Below, one piece after another: positions 8,721-17,584 of a stretch of 64,000 nucleotides of DNA; within the stretch, counting starts at the first letter, position 1, and each line of letters starts with the position of its first letter. The notes under the pieces were generated by a model that saw nothing but the letters and a program-made list of their open reading frames with translations, did not search any database and had not been told where the DNA came from. The translations under genes were made by a program, and so were the position numbers. Origin of the DNA: Hanstruepera ponticola (GTDB lineage Bacteria > Bacteroidota > Bacteroidia > Flavobacteriales > Flavobacteriaceae); assembly GCF_012931685.1 (NCBI RefSeq), contig NZ_JABANC010000002.1, positions 434,001-498,000 on the forward strand. Direction: 5' to 3'.

Positions 8721-9332
8721 TTATTTTACTGTTATTGAAAACATTTCGTTGTCTTCTATATATCCTTTTAATCTATCGTTTGCAACTACCTTGCCAACTC
8801 CTGCAGGTGTTCCGGTAAATATAATATCTCCAATCTTTAAAGTAAAATATTTAGAGACATATTCTATTAATTCGTCAATTTTCCATAACATATGACTCGT
8901 GTTACCATCTTGAACAACCTCATCATTCTTCTGTAATGAAAAAGACAAATTGTTTAAATCTGAAAACTGTTCTTTGGGCAACCACTTTCCGATTACAGCG
9001 GCTCCATCAAAAGCTTTAGCTTTTTCCCAAGGCAATCCTTTCTCCTTGAGTTGTGCCTGAAGATCACGTGCTGTAAAATCAATACCCAAACCTATTTCAT
9101 TATAATATTTATGAGCAAACTTTTTGTCAATATGCTTACCAACACGATTAATTTTAACCAAAATTTCTACTTCATGATGGACGTCATTAGAGAAATCCGG
9201 AATAAAAAACGGTTGTTTTTTTAATAGAATGGCTGTATCCGGTTTTAAAAATACAACAGGATCTGTTGGCTTTTCATTTTCCAATTCTTCTATGTGCTTG
9301 GTGTAATTACGACCTATGCAGATTAATTTCAT
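8721..9332 (-). CDS. Fumarylacetoacetate hydrolase family protein
   Basis: A 203-residue protein of the single-domain FAH family, which cleaves or decarboxylates beta-diketo acids or acylpyruvates with a divalent metal. Visible markers are the opening CIGRNYTKHIEELEN, VVFLKPDTAIL, the metal-site HHEVEILVKI (about 50-60), DFTARDLQ and the C-terminal GDIIFTGTPAGVG. The length matches the short bacterial acylpyruvase/oxaloacetate-decarboxylase branch. It leads an operon with Hpt and cinA. Substrate not determinable from sequence. Confidence 0.9.
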   Translation of the reverse strand: MKLICIGRNYTKHIEELENEKPTDPVVFLKPDTAILLKKQPFFIPDFSNDVHHEVEILVKINRVGKHIDKKFAHKYYNEIGLGIDFTARDLQAQLKEKGLPWEKAKAFDGAAVIGKWLPKEQFSDLNNLSFSLQKNDEVVQDGNTSHMLWKIDELIEYVSKYFTLKIGDIIFTGTPAGVGKVVANDRLKGYIEDNEMFSITVK

Positions 9333-9345
9333 TTTTTTAAGATTA

Positions 9346-9425
9346 AAGAATCAAGACCGCTTTGCTTTTAGACTCAAGACTTATGTAATTGGCAGTAATG
9401 TCTTGACTCTTGGTTCTTGGTTCTA
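9346..9425. repeat. Short inverted/direct repeat cluster (TCTTGACTCT-like)
   Basis: AGAATCAAGAC at 9347-9357 and AGACTCAAGAC at 9370-9380 are followed by the complementary GTCTTGACTCT at 9400-9410, then TTGGTTCTTGGTTCT to 9424. The arms can form alternative stem-loops. The cluster fills the 90-bp gap between two minus-strand genes and overlaps the exonuclease stop codon. Confidence 0.5.
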
Positions 9426-10199
9426 TGTCAATTTATTATTAAACGCCCGTAATTTAATGGCTGTCAATACTTTTTTAGTGTACAGTGGAAAATCGGCATT
9501 AAGCAGCCATCCGAAATAGCCTGGCTCGTCATTTAAAATATCTTCAACGCGTTTGCCTTTATGCTTTCCAAATGAAAAACACTCTTCACCTTTTTTATTA
9601 TAAGTTATAAATCCAGCAAAATCGGCAAACCGTTTACGTGAACTAAACTCGGCCAAAAATTTGGAGTCATTTTCAAGTTCATCGTATTTGGCTATTTGTG
9701 CCTTTAACACTTCATACGTTGCATTTGTATCGGCTTCAGCTGTATGCGCATCTTCCAAAGTTTTATCGCAATAAAACTTATAAGCTGCACTTAAGGTACG
9801 TTGCTCCATTTTATGAAAAATGGTTTGTACATCTATTGACAACCTATTTTTCATATCAAAATCCACTTCAGCACGTAACATTTCTTCTGCCAATAAAGGA
9901 ATATCAAATCTATTAGAATTAAAACCTCCTAAATCCGAATCTTTTATCATGTTATGAATCTCTTTTGCCAATTCCTTAAAAGTCGGCTCGTTAGCAACAT
10001 CAGCATCAGAAATACCATGAATTGCGGTTACCTCTTTTGGTATCGGTCGCTCTGGATTTACCAACCAACGTTTGGATTCTTCTTTACCATCTGGATAGAC
10101 TTTAAGGATGGCAATTTCGACAATACGGTCGGATGTAATATTAACACCTGTAGTTTCTAAATCGAAAAAACAGATGGGTTTTGATAAGTTAAGATTCAT
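9423..10199 (-). CDS. DnaQ-like 3'-5' exonuclease
   Basis: A 258-residue DEDDh exonuclease. ExoI motif FFDLETTGVNITSDRIVEIA lies at about 12-31, ExoII FNSNRFDIPLLAEE at about 94-107 and ExoIII DAHTAEADTNAT at about 151-162 with the catalytic His. A short C-terminal extension (about 200-258, FGKHKGKRVEDIL) resembles the small domain found in many Bacteroidota members. It could be a proofreading epsilon-type or an RNA/DNA repair exonuclease. It stands just outside the FAH-Hpt-cinA group and is divergent from the following oxidoreductase. Confidence 0.88.
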   Translation of the reverse strand: MNLNLSKPICFFDLETTGVNITSDRIVEIAILKVYPDGKEESKRWLVNPERPIPKEVTAIHGISDADVANEPTFKELAKEIHNMIKDSDLGGFNSNRFDIPLLAEEMLRAEVDFDMKNRLSIDVQTIFHKMEQRTLSAAYKFYCDKTLEDAHTAEADTNATYEVLKAQIAKYDELENDSKFLAEFSSRKRFADFAGFITYNKKGEECFSFGKHKGKRVEDILNDEPGYFGWLLNADFPLYTKKVLTAIKLRAFNNKLT

Positions 10200-10314
10200 T
10201 AAAAAGTTGTTTTGGCAAAGGTAGTTAGAATTACTAAAACTATAAATGGATTCTAATAATTTGAATTGTTATTTGAATAAACGAAATTTACTAAAATAAA
10301 AACGGTTAATTGTT

Positions 10315-11403
10315 ATGAATAAAAACCTTTCCGACTCCATTTCCTTTTCCTGCGGACTCCAAATAAAAAACCGCTTTATGTTAGCACCACTTACCAACCA
10401 ACAAAGTCATGAAAATGGTGAATTATCTGATGATGAGTTTAATTGGCTTACTATGCGTGCCAAAGGTGGTTTTGGATTGGTAATGACCTGTGCCTCCCAC
10501 GTTCAAGAAATTGGTAAAGGGTTTCCAGGACAATTAGGGGTTTTTTCAGACGATTTAATTGAAGGGCATAAAAAGCTAGCGTCAAAAATTAAGAGTTATT
10601 GTAGTTTAGCTGTTATACAGTTGCATCATGCTGGTATGCGTTCACCTTTTGAAGTGATTAAGCAAAAAGCTGTTTGTCCTTCTGATAGTGATAAACATAG
10701 CGCTAGAGCCTTGACTTTAGACGAAGTACATCAACTTAAAGACGATTTTATTCAAGCTGCTATTCGCGCTCAAACATGTGGTTATGATGGTGTTGAAGTT
10801 CATGGTGCTCATGGTTATATTTTAACGCAGTTTTTGAGCAGTGACATCAATAAACGTCAAGACCACTATGGTGGATCACTCGACAATCGTTCTAGATTAT
10901 TATTTGAAATTGTTGAGGGCATTCGAGCAACTTGTGGCAAAGCATTTCTGTTAGGTGTTCGATTATCACCGGAACGTTTTGGCATGAAATTGTCTGAAAT
11001 AAAATCGATAAGTCAACAATTAATTGACAACTATAACATTGACTTTTTAGATTTATCTCTTTGGGATTGTTTTAAAAAGCCTGAAGAGTATCCAGATTCT
11101 GATAAAACATTGTTACAACATATAGCAGAATTAGATTTTAAAAATGTCAAACTAACCGTTGCTGGTAATATTAGAACTGGTGAGGATGTGCAAAAGGTAT
11201 TAGATTCTAGAGTAGATTTTGTGACTATTGGTCGATCAGGAATTCTACATCACGATTTCCCAAAACGTGTGATGAAAAACTCAGACTTTAAACCTATTAA
11301 CAATCCAGTTTCGGAAGCCTATTTAAAATCTGAAGGCTTAAGTGACACGTTTATTGATTATATGAGACGATGGGATGGATTTGTGGAGGAAATAAACAAG
11401 TAG
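10315..11403 (+). CDS. NADH:flavin oxidoreductase (old yellow enzyme family)
   Basis: A 362-residue FMN-binding TIM barrel. Typical motifs are RFMLAPLTNQQSHENGELSD near the N-terminus, VIQLHHAGMRSP (about 100-111), GYDGVEVHGAHGYILTQFLS (about 159-178), GGSLDNRSRLLFEI and the phosphate-binding VTIGRSGILH near 305. Family members reduce activated C=C bonds with NAD(P)H or act on xenobiotics; the exact substrate is unknown. Upstream lies a divergent gap of 115 bp, and a strong terminator follows 27 bp behind the stop. Confidence 0.92.
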   Translation: MNKNLSDSISFSCGLQIKNRFMLAPLTNQQSHENGELSDDEFNWLTMRAKGGFGLVMTCASHVQEIGKGFPGQLGVFSDDLIEGHKKLASKIKSYCSLAVIQLHHAGMRSPFEVIKQKAVCPSDSDKHSARALTLDEVHQLKDDFIQAAIRAQTCGYDGVEVHGAHGYILTQFLSSDINKRQDHYGGSLDNRSRLLFEIVEGIRATCGKAFLLGVRLSPERFGMKLSEIKSISQQLIDNYNIDFLDLSLWDCFKKPEEYPDSDKTLLQHIAELDFKNVKLTVAGNIRTGEDVQKVLDSRVDFVTIGRSGILHHDFPKRVMKNSDFKPINNPVSEAYLKSEGLSDTFIDYMRRWDGFVEEINK

Positions 11404-11430
11404 AATGTGTAAATAAAAAGTCAATGACTA

Positions 11431-11460
11431 AAAAAGCACAACTTAAAAGTTGTGCTTTTT
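11431..11460 (+). terminator. Rho-independent terminator after the flavin oxidoreductase
   Basis: AAAAAGCACAACTT-AA-AAGTTGTGCTTTTT forms a near-perfect stem with flanking A and T runs, so it can act in both directions. Confidence 0.88.
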
Positions 11461-11710
11461 GTTATATAGGGGATTAGCCTTTTTGAATCTTCGATTTCTT
11501 GCCTTCATTTCGAGAACATTTCGACAAGCCCCATGCAGAATTGCTCAACACAAGCAAAACCAATGGCCAATTCAAAACGCCATTCTTTAAAGCAAAAAAG
11601 GCACAACCCTTTGATTGCACCTTTTTCCAATTAATTAAAAATCCCTTATCAACAATATGTAGGAAATCTGAAATAATAATGGGATATTAGTGGAGAAAAA
11701 TTTTTCTAGC
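11461..11710. other. Intergenic stretch without a recognised gene
   Basis: This 250-bp AT-rich leader lies ahead of the leucine-rich-repeat protein. A short open frame at 11499-11690 has no family signature, no start signal and atypical composition. The segment CATTTCGAGAACATTTCGAC near 11508 looks like debris of a dispersed repeat. Nothing else is supported. Confidence 0.4.
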
Positions 11711-14302
11711 ATGAAACACTTTTACTTATTCCTTTTTACAGTTTTATTTTCCATTTCAACTCAATCTCAAATTGTCGATATTCCTGATGAAAACTTTAAG
11801 AATGCTTTAATTAATTCTAACTGTGTTAGTTTTGACTACAATTTTCCTTCAATTATAGATGTTGACTTAAATAATGACGGTGAAATACAACTATCCGAGG
11901 CACAATCCGTTGAACACTTAAGAATTTCAGACAACTTTGATATTAATAATATGATTGGAATCGAAAGCTTCACAAATCTTTTATCAATAAGTATTAGAAA
12001 TAATCCTATTCAAACTGTGGATTTTAGCTCTAATATTAATTTAACAGAAATAATCTGTGCTAATAACCCTCAATTGCAAATAATAAATTTTGGTAGCAAT
12101 ACAAATCTAATAGGAATAGATTGTAGCAACAATTCGCTCACATATTTAGATTTAGAATCTGTTCCTAATTTAGAATTTCTATATTGTTATAATAATCAGC
12201 TCAATTCACTAAATATATCAAGCAATTTAAGTTTACGAGATTTAACTTGTTATGAAAACCCACTTACAGATATTGATACTTCATCAAATGCTCTTTTGAC
12301 TTCTCTTGTAATAGGAGACAATCCTTTAAGCACCATTGACTTGAGCAGTAATACTGAAATTATTAGTTTGACTATAAGTGGTAATGTTCCATTATCTTCG
12401 TTGGACTTAAGTAATAATATTAATTTAACACATTTAGCACTTTATAATTCTGATATTTCCAATCTTGATTTAAGTAACAATATAAATCTCCTTCAATTTA
12501 TTATTAGTGGAAGCCAACAAATCCTATTAGACTTAACAAACAATACTAATTTAGAAGAGTTAAGATGTTCTAATATGGGATTATCAGAACTTGATTTAAG
12601 TAACAATATAAATCTTAATGAATTAATTTGTAATAATAACTCATTAACAAGTTTAGATTTGAGTCAAAATTTAAATCTTGAATACTTACAATGCAACTCC
12701 AACGAATTAGCAACTTTAGACTTAAGCAATAATTCAAGTTTGAGAAATGTTGAATTTGTATTTAACCCACTAACTTATGTGAATATTAAAAATGGTAATA
12801 ATGAGAATTTAGCTTCAACTTACGTCACTCAAGGTCTAGATAATCTAGAAGCTATTTGTGTTGATAATATGAATTCAAATATTTGGGATTATTATTCTCA
12901 ACTACCCTCCAGCCCTAATATCACTGAATATTGTTCTTTTATTCCTGGAGGGGAGTACTATATTATTGAAGGACAAGCAAATATTGATTTGGACACAAAT
13001 GGCTGTGGAGCTAGCGATGTATTTTTACCTAATCTTAATTTACAAATATCCAACAGTACTGAATCAGGTGCATTTTTCACAAATGATTCAGGTACATATT
13101 TTATGCCAGTTCCAACTGGAAACCATACAATAACTCCGTTATTAGAAAACCCAACATATTTTTCTATTAATCCTTCAGACTTTAATGTTAGTTTTCCTTC
13201 AGATGCTAGTCCTTTTATTCAAGACTTTTGCTTAACTCCCAATGGTGATTTTAACGATTTAGAAATCAGTATTGTTCCACTTGTAGTTGCTCGTCCTGGT
13301 TTTGAAGCAGAATACAAGATAATATACAAAAACAAAGGAACCACAACATTAACCGGTAGTGTTGATTTTAATTACGACGATGATTATATGGATTTGTTAA
13401 ATACATCTCCTATTGGTGACACTCAAACAATAGGAAATTTATCATGGGAATACAGCGACTTGTTACCATTTGAAACAAGGGAAATATTAGTGACCATGTC
13501 ATTAAACACTCCAACGGATTCAGAATTCCCCCTTAATGGAGATGACGTTTTAGAATTTGATGCCACCATAAATCCTTCAGGAATAGATGAAACACCTGAA
13601 GACAACAATATGATTTTAAATCAGGTTGTTGTTAATTCTTATGATCCAAATGACAAAACATGTTTACAAGGTGCCGTCGTAACTCCAGAGCAAGTTGGTA
13701 AATATGTACACTATGTTATACGGTTTGAGAATACGGGAACGGCTAATGCTGTCAATGTAGTTGTTAAAGATGTTATTGATACATTAAAATATGATTTAAA
13801 TTCATTAGTTCCCTTATATGCAAGTCATGATTTTTATACTAAAATTCGAAATGAAAGTGAAGTCGAGTTTATTTTTGAAAATATTCAACTACCTTTTGAT
13901 GATGCCAATAATGACGGCTATGTTGTATTTAAAATAAAAACACTCCCTTCGTTAGTTGTAGGTGATACTTTTAGTAATGAAGCACAAATTTATTTTGATT
14001 TTAACTATCCAATAATCACCAATAATGAAACGACCATTATTCAAGAAAGTTTAAGTATTCATGAATATAACGCTAATAACTCTTTAAATGTGTTCCCAAA
14101 TCCTACTAATGATTATTTTGAAATTTATACCCAAAACAACCTAGGCATTGAATCAATTGATTTAATTGACCTTTCAGGTAAAACAATAAAACAGTTTAAA
14201 GTTTCTGAAAAATATAGTATTGAAGAAATTGCTTCAGGTATTTATTTTGTAAAAATTAGAGCAACCAAATCTGAAACCATTAAGAAATTAATTAAGATTT
14301 AG
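11711..14302 (+). CDS. Secreted leucine-rich-repeat protein with T9SS sorting domain
   Basis: An 863-residue secreted protein. The signal peptide is MKHFYLFLFTVLFSISTQSQ; an upstream in-frame GTG at 11690 would bury it, so the ATG at 11711 is preferred. It continues with VDIPDENFKNALI, a common opening of bacterial LRR surface proteins. About residues 75-375 carry some fourteen 20-23-residue repeats of the type LDLSNNINLxxLxCxNN. A beta-sandwich stretch follows, then a conserved-repeat (DUF7619-like) domain opening at about 640 with YDPNDKTCLQG. The last 75 residues (NVFPNPTNDYFEIY to the end) are a type A T9SS C-terminal sorting domain. It is expected to be exported by the type IX system and anchored or released at the cell surface. 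It stands alone, bounded by terminators. Confidence 0.93.
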   Translation: MKHFYLFLFTVLFSISTQSQIVDIPDENFKNALINSNCVSFDYNFPSIIDVDLNNDGEIQLSEAQSVEHLRISDNFDINNMIGIESFTNLLSISIRNNPIQTVDFSSNINLTEIICANNPQLQIINFGSNTNLIGIDCSNNSLTYLDLESVPNLEFLYCYNNQLNSLNISSNLSLRDLTCYENPLTDIDTSSNALLTSLVIGDNPLSTIDLSSNTEIISLTISGNVPLSSLDLSNNINLTHLALYNSDISNLDLSNNINLLQFIISGSQQILLDLTNNTNLEELRCSNMGLSELDLSNNINLNELICNNNSLTSLDLSQNLNLEYLQCNSNELATLDLSNNSSLRNVEFVFNPLTYVNIKNGNNENLASTYVTQGLDNLEAICVDNMNSNIWDYYSQLPSSPNITEYCSFIPGGEYYIIEGQANIDLDTNGCGASDVFLPNLNLQISNSTESGAFFTNDSGTYFMPVPTGNHTITPLLENPTYFSINPSDFNVSFPSDASPFIQDFCLTPNGDFNDLEISIVPLVVARPGFEAEYKIIYKNKGTTTLTGSVDFNYDDDYMDLLNTSPIGDTQTIGNLSWEYSDLLPFETREILVTMSLNTPTDSEFPLNGDDVLEFDATINPSGIDETPEDNNMILNQVVVNSYDPNDKTCLQGAVVTPEQVGKYVHYVIRFENTGTANAVNVVVKDVIDTLKYDLNSLVPLYASHDFYTKIRNESEVEFIFENIQLPFDDANNDGYVVFKIKTLPSLVVGDTFSNEAQIYFDFNYPIITNNETTIIQESLSIHEYNANNSLNVFPNPTNDYFEIYTQNNLGIESIDLIDLSGKTIKQFKVSEKYSIEEIASGIYFVKIRATKSETIKKLIKI

Positions 14303-14316
14303 TTTTGTCTTACTAA

Positions 14317-14349
14317 ACAAAAAGCACCACAAATTGTGGTGCTTTTTGT
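14317..14349. terminator. Bidirectional terminator between convergent genes
   Basis: AAAAAGCACCACAA-ATTGTGGTGCTTTTT forms a long stem with A and T runs on both sides. It lies between the LRR gene (plus) and the E2 gene (minus) and serves both. Confidence 0.88.
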
Positions 14350-14368
14350 TATTTTATTAGGGGTCTTC

Positions 14369-15691
14369 TTAAATTTCCCTATTAGGATCCCAAGCTTCTA
14401 AATAATCTTTAACCGCTTTTACAAACTGACCACCTAAAGCACCGTTTACCACGCGATGGTCATAGGAGTGCGACATAAACATACGGTAACGGATACCTAT
14501 GAAATCGCCTTCAGGTGTTTCTACAACAGCAGGTACTTTTCTAATAGCTCCTAAAGCCAAAATGCCTACTTGTGGCTGATTGATAATTGGTGTTCCCATA
14601 ATGCTACCAAATGTTCCAACATTGGTAACTGTGTATGTTCCGCCTTGTATATCATCTGGCTTTAATTTATTCTCTCTAGCTCTTCCGGCCAAATCGTTCA
14701 CTTTTTTCGTCATCCCAACCAAGTTTAATTGGTCAGCATCTTTGATAACTGGTACAATTAAATTACCATCTGGTAAGGCAGCTGCCATTCCTAAATTGAT
14801 ATGCTTTTTCTTAATTATGTTATCACCTTGCACTGAAATATTCATCATTGGAAAATCTCGTAAAGCTTTTGCTACGGCTTCCATGAATATTGGTGTAAAG
14901 GTTAAATTTTCACCTTCTCTTGTAGCGAACTCCTTTTTAACTTTGTTACGCCAGTTCCATATTTTCGTTACATCAGCTTCAATAAAGCTTTGAACATGTG
15001 CGGACGTTTGAACTGACTCTACCATGTGGTGTGCAATCAATTTGCCCATTCTAGTCATTTCAATAATTTCGTCATCACCTGAAGCTACCACAGGTGCTGC
15101 TTTTTCTTTTGGCTGTGATTTTTCTTGAGTTGGTTGAGACTTCTCGACTGCGCTCGAAGATACAGTTGCTTGATTACCTCTATTTTCGATATATGCTAAT
15201 ATGTCATTTTTAGTAACACGTCCATCTTTACCTGTTCCTGGCATGGCGTCTAATTCGCTTTGAGAAATGCCTTCTTTTTTGGCAATATTTCTAACTAAAG
15301 GCGAATAAAAGCGATCTCCTGAAGATACTATTGGCGCAACGCTTTCTTGAGCTGCTACAACAGTATTTTGAACTTCAGCAACAGCTGGAGTTTCTGGAGC
15401 AGTTTCAGTTTTTGCAGGCTCTGGTTGTGAAGCCGATGCACTAGCCTCTCCTTCGGTTTCTATAACCGCAATAGTTTGCCCTACTTGAACCACATCATCA
15501 ACATCAAAAAGTTTTTCAACTAAAACACCTTCAACTTCACTGGGCACTTCACTATCTACTTTATCGGTTGCTATTTCTAAAACCGCTTCATCAGCTTCAA
15601 TAGTTTCACCTACTTCTTTTAACCAAGAGGTGATAGTTGCTTCTGCGACACTCTCTCCCATTTTCGGGAGTTTTAATTCAAATTTTGCCAT
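14369..15691 (-). CDS. 2-oxo acid dehydrogenase E2 (dihydrolipoamide acyltransferase)
   Basis: A 440-residue E2 core subunit with one lipoyl domain (about 1-77, lipoylated Lys in EIATDKVDSEVPS), an Ala/Pro/Glu/Gln-rich linker, a peripheral-subunit-binding domain (about 133-170, YSPLVRNIAKKEGIS), a second linker and the catalytic acyltransferase domain (about 210-440). Family membership is clear, but which complex it serves (branched-chain or another 2-oxo acid) is not settled because no E1 or E3 gene is adjacent. The catalytic motif reads HRVVNG, with Asn where most E2 enzymes have Asp. The second linker includes a copy of a dispersed palindromic DNA repeat. A TAATTTTG box lies upstream at 15736-15729. 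Confidence 0.93.
   Translation of the reverse strand: MAKFELKLPKMGESVAEATITSWLKEVGETIEADEAVLEIATDKVDSEVPSEVEGVLVEKLFDVDDVVQVGQTIAVIETEGEASASASQPEPAKTETAPETPAVAEVQNTVVAAQESVAPIVSSGDRFYSPLVRNIAKKEGISQSELDAMPGTGKDGRVTKNDILAYIENRGNQATVSSSAVEKSQPTQEKSQPKEKAAPVVASGDDEIIEMTRMGKLIAHHMVESVQTSAHVQSFIEADVTKIWNWRNKVKKEFATREGENLTFTPIFMEAVAKALRDFPMMNISVQGDNIIKKKHINLGMAAALPDGNLIVPVIKDADQLNLVGMTKKVNDLAGRARENKLKPDDIQGGTYTVTNVGTFGSIMGTPIINQPQVGILALGAIRKVPAVVETPEGDFIGIRYRMFMSHSYDHRVVNGALGGQFVKAVKDYLEAWDPNREI
15143..15157. repeat. Dispersed palindromic element inside the E2 coding region
   Basis: CTCGACTGCGCTCGA is identical to the core of the element in front of htpG (26554-26568) and differs by one or two bases from copies behind tRNA-Thr. 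Here it is translated on the minus strand as part of SSSAVEKS in the flexible linker of the E2 protein. Confidence 0.6.
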
Positions 15692-15771
15692 ATCTGTAAT
15701 GGAACACTGTTTTTTTAAATTACGACTGCAAAATTAATGAAAAATCATCGAATTGATTGCAGTTTTGTTAA

Positions 15772-16878
15772 TTAATTCTTTTCAAACAACACGATTTCGC
15801 CTCTACTCTTCGAACTATTACTACCTACCATAAAATGTGCATTATTAGGTAATATTTTAAAGGAAATAGTCCGTTGCGTCTTATAATTATCAATTAATTC
15901 TATAATGGATTTGTAACTAAAGGTATGCGCATCAAAAATAATTTCGGTGTATGGTTTTAACTCTGGTAACTCCGAAACCACTTCTATAGGTTTTTCGAAA
16001 AACGGTTTAATAAAATCGCAAGACCGTTTTGACAAAACCAAGTAAGTGTCAACACGTTTTGCTTGTTGCTTGGGCTCTGAACGCAGCAGGTAAGCTGCTT
16101 TTATTCCAAACCAAACTATGGTATTGAATAACCAATTACTTTTAAAATGTTTTTTATAGAAAATCTGCATAGCCCCATAAAACCGCTTGGCGTACTTAAC
16201 ATCCTTTAGCGTGCTTTCACCTTTATAATGGATAACACTGGTTCCTCCATTATAGTAATTTTTATAGCCTGCTTTTAAAACTTTATAGGAAGTATCCACA
16301 TCTTCACCATACATAAAATAGTCTTCGTCAAATCCGCCAACTTCATTATAAACGCTCTTTTCCATTAGCATAAACGCACCTACAAAAACAGGAACTTCTC
16401 CAATACCAAATTCATCAACTTGATTGGAATAATAGTCATACGGATTACCTAACAATTTTTTTAGAGCTACCTTAGGTTTGGGGATATTACGCTTACTTTC
16501 AGGTAAGAAGTGACCAGTTCCATCTATTAAGCGACAACCTACAATACCCGGATTTTCTTGTTGTTTGATAAATTGTAATAATTTGGAAAATGTATCTTCG
16601 CTAACAACAGTATCTGGATTCAAGATACAGATATATTCACCCTTGGCATGAGCGACGCCTAAATTATTTCCTTTTGAAAAACCATCATTGTTTTTGTTTT
16701 CAATTAAAATAACACCCGGAAACTGTGCTTTTACCATTTGACAACTGTCATCTGGCGAATTATTATCAACTACTATTATTTCGGCATCCAAATCTGATAT
16801 AGCAGCTTCTACACTTTTTAAACATAACTCCAAAAAGTAACGCACGTTATAATTTAATATGACAACGGAAAGTTTCAA
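15772..16878 (-). CDS. Glycosyltransferase family 2
   Basis: A 368-residue GT-A-fold enzyme. The start LSVVILNYNVRYFLELCLKS and IIVVDNNSPDDS (about 35-46) form the nucleotide-sugar site, and the region with ICILNPDTVV (about 89-98) occupies the DxD position. GGFDEDYFMYGEDVDTSYK (about 187-205) is the typical acceptor-side motif of rhamnosyl- and related transferases. The C-terminal 100 residues are a less conserved extension without clear membrane spans. It probably builds surface polysaccharide or glycolipid in the cytoplasm. It lies 10 bp behind recR on the same strand and likely shares its transcript. Confidence 0.88.
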   Translation of the reverse strand: MKLSVVILNYNVRYFLELCLKSVEAAISDLDAEIIVVDNNSPDDSCQMVKAQFPGVILIENKNNDGFSKGNNLGVAHAKGEYICILNPDTVVSEDTFSKLLQFIKQQENPGIVGCRLIDGTGHFLPESKRNIPKPKVALKKLLGNPYDYYSNQVDEFGIGEVPVFVGAFMLMEKSVYNEVGGFDEDYFMYGEDVDTSYKVLKAGYKNYYNGGTSVIHYKGESTLKDVKYAKRFYGAMQIFYKKHFKSNWLFNTIVWFGIKAAYLLRSEPKQQAKRVDTYLVLSKRSCDFIKPFFEKPIEVVSELPELKPYTEIIFDAHTFSYKSIIELIDNYKTQRTISFKILPNNAHFMVGSNSSKSRGEIVLFEKN

Positions 16879-16888
16879 ATAATTGAAT

Positions 16889-17506
16889 TTAAGATTTTAG
16901 GGATGCTTCAAATGGAATACGGTTAATAATGCTTCTACCTAATGTCACCTCATCTGTATATTCCAATTCGTTCCCAACCGAAATTCCTCTGGCAATAGTT
17001 GACGTTACCACATTATAGTCTTGAATTTGTCGGTAGATATAAAAGTTTGTGGTATCACCTTCCATGGTAGAGCCTAAAGCAAAAATAAGTTCTTTAACCT
17101 TACCAGTTTTTACCTTTTCAACAAGAGTTTCAATGTTTAAATCACTTGGACCAATACCATCCATTGGTGAAATTTTTCCTCCCAAAACATGATACAAACC
17201 TCTAAAAGAACTCGTATTTTCTATAGCCATTACATCACGAATATCTTCAACTACGCAAATAATTTCTTCCGTACGATGTGGATTTGAGCATATTTCGCAC
17301 ACGGCATTATCACTTATATTATGACAACTTTTGCAAAAGTTAATTTCAGAGCGCATGGTTTTTAAAGCATCAGATAACTGATTGGTTTGATTTTCAGGCT
17401 GTCCCAATAAATGCAAAACCAAACGCAATGCCGAACGTTTACCAATACCTGGCAATTGCGACATTTCGTTTACAGCACGTTCAAGTAGCTTTGATGAAAA
17501 TTCCAT
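16889..17506 (-). CDS. recR: Recombination mediator RecR
   Basis: A 205-residue protein acting with RecO/RecF to load RecA on gapped DNA. It shows the helix-hairpin-helix ([19 protein letters not shown], about 15-33), the zinc finger with C-x2-C...C-x2-C (CKSCHNI and CEICSN, about 58-73), the Toprim domain ([14 protein letters not shown], about 82-95) and the C-terminal [14 protein letters not shown]. Length and order match the family. It is the first gene of the recR-glycosyltransferase pair. Confidence 0.96.
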   Translation of the reverse strand: MEFSSKLLERAVNEMSQLPGIGKRSALRLVLHLLGQPENQTNQLSDALKTMRSEINFCKSCHNISDNAVCEICSNPHRTEEIICVVEDIRDVMAIENTSSFRGLYHVLGGKISPMDGIGPSDLNIETLVEKVKTGKVKELIFALGSTMEGDTTNFYIYRQIQDYNVVTSTIARGISVGNELEYTDEVTLGRSIINRIPFEASLKS

Positions 17507-17584
17507 AGCTGCGAATTTACGATTTTACATTTAAGAATTGTATATACAAACGTAATTTGTATTTTGGCTAAACAATATTTTTAT

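Noticed and set aside
11499-11690. 63-codon open frame ahead of the LRR gene
   Set aside because: No family signature, no start signal, and composition like the surrounding intergenic DNA.
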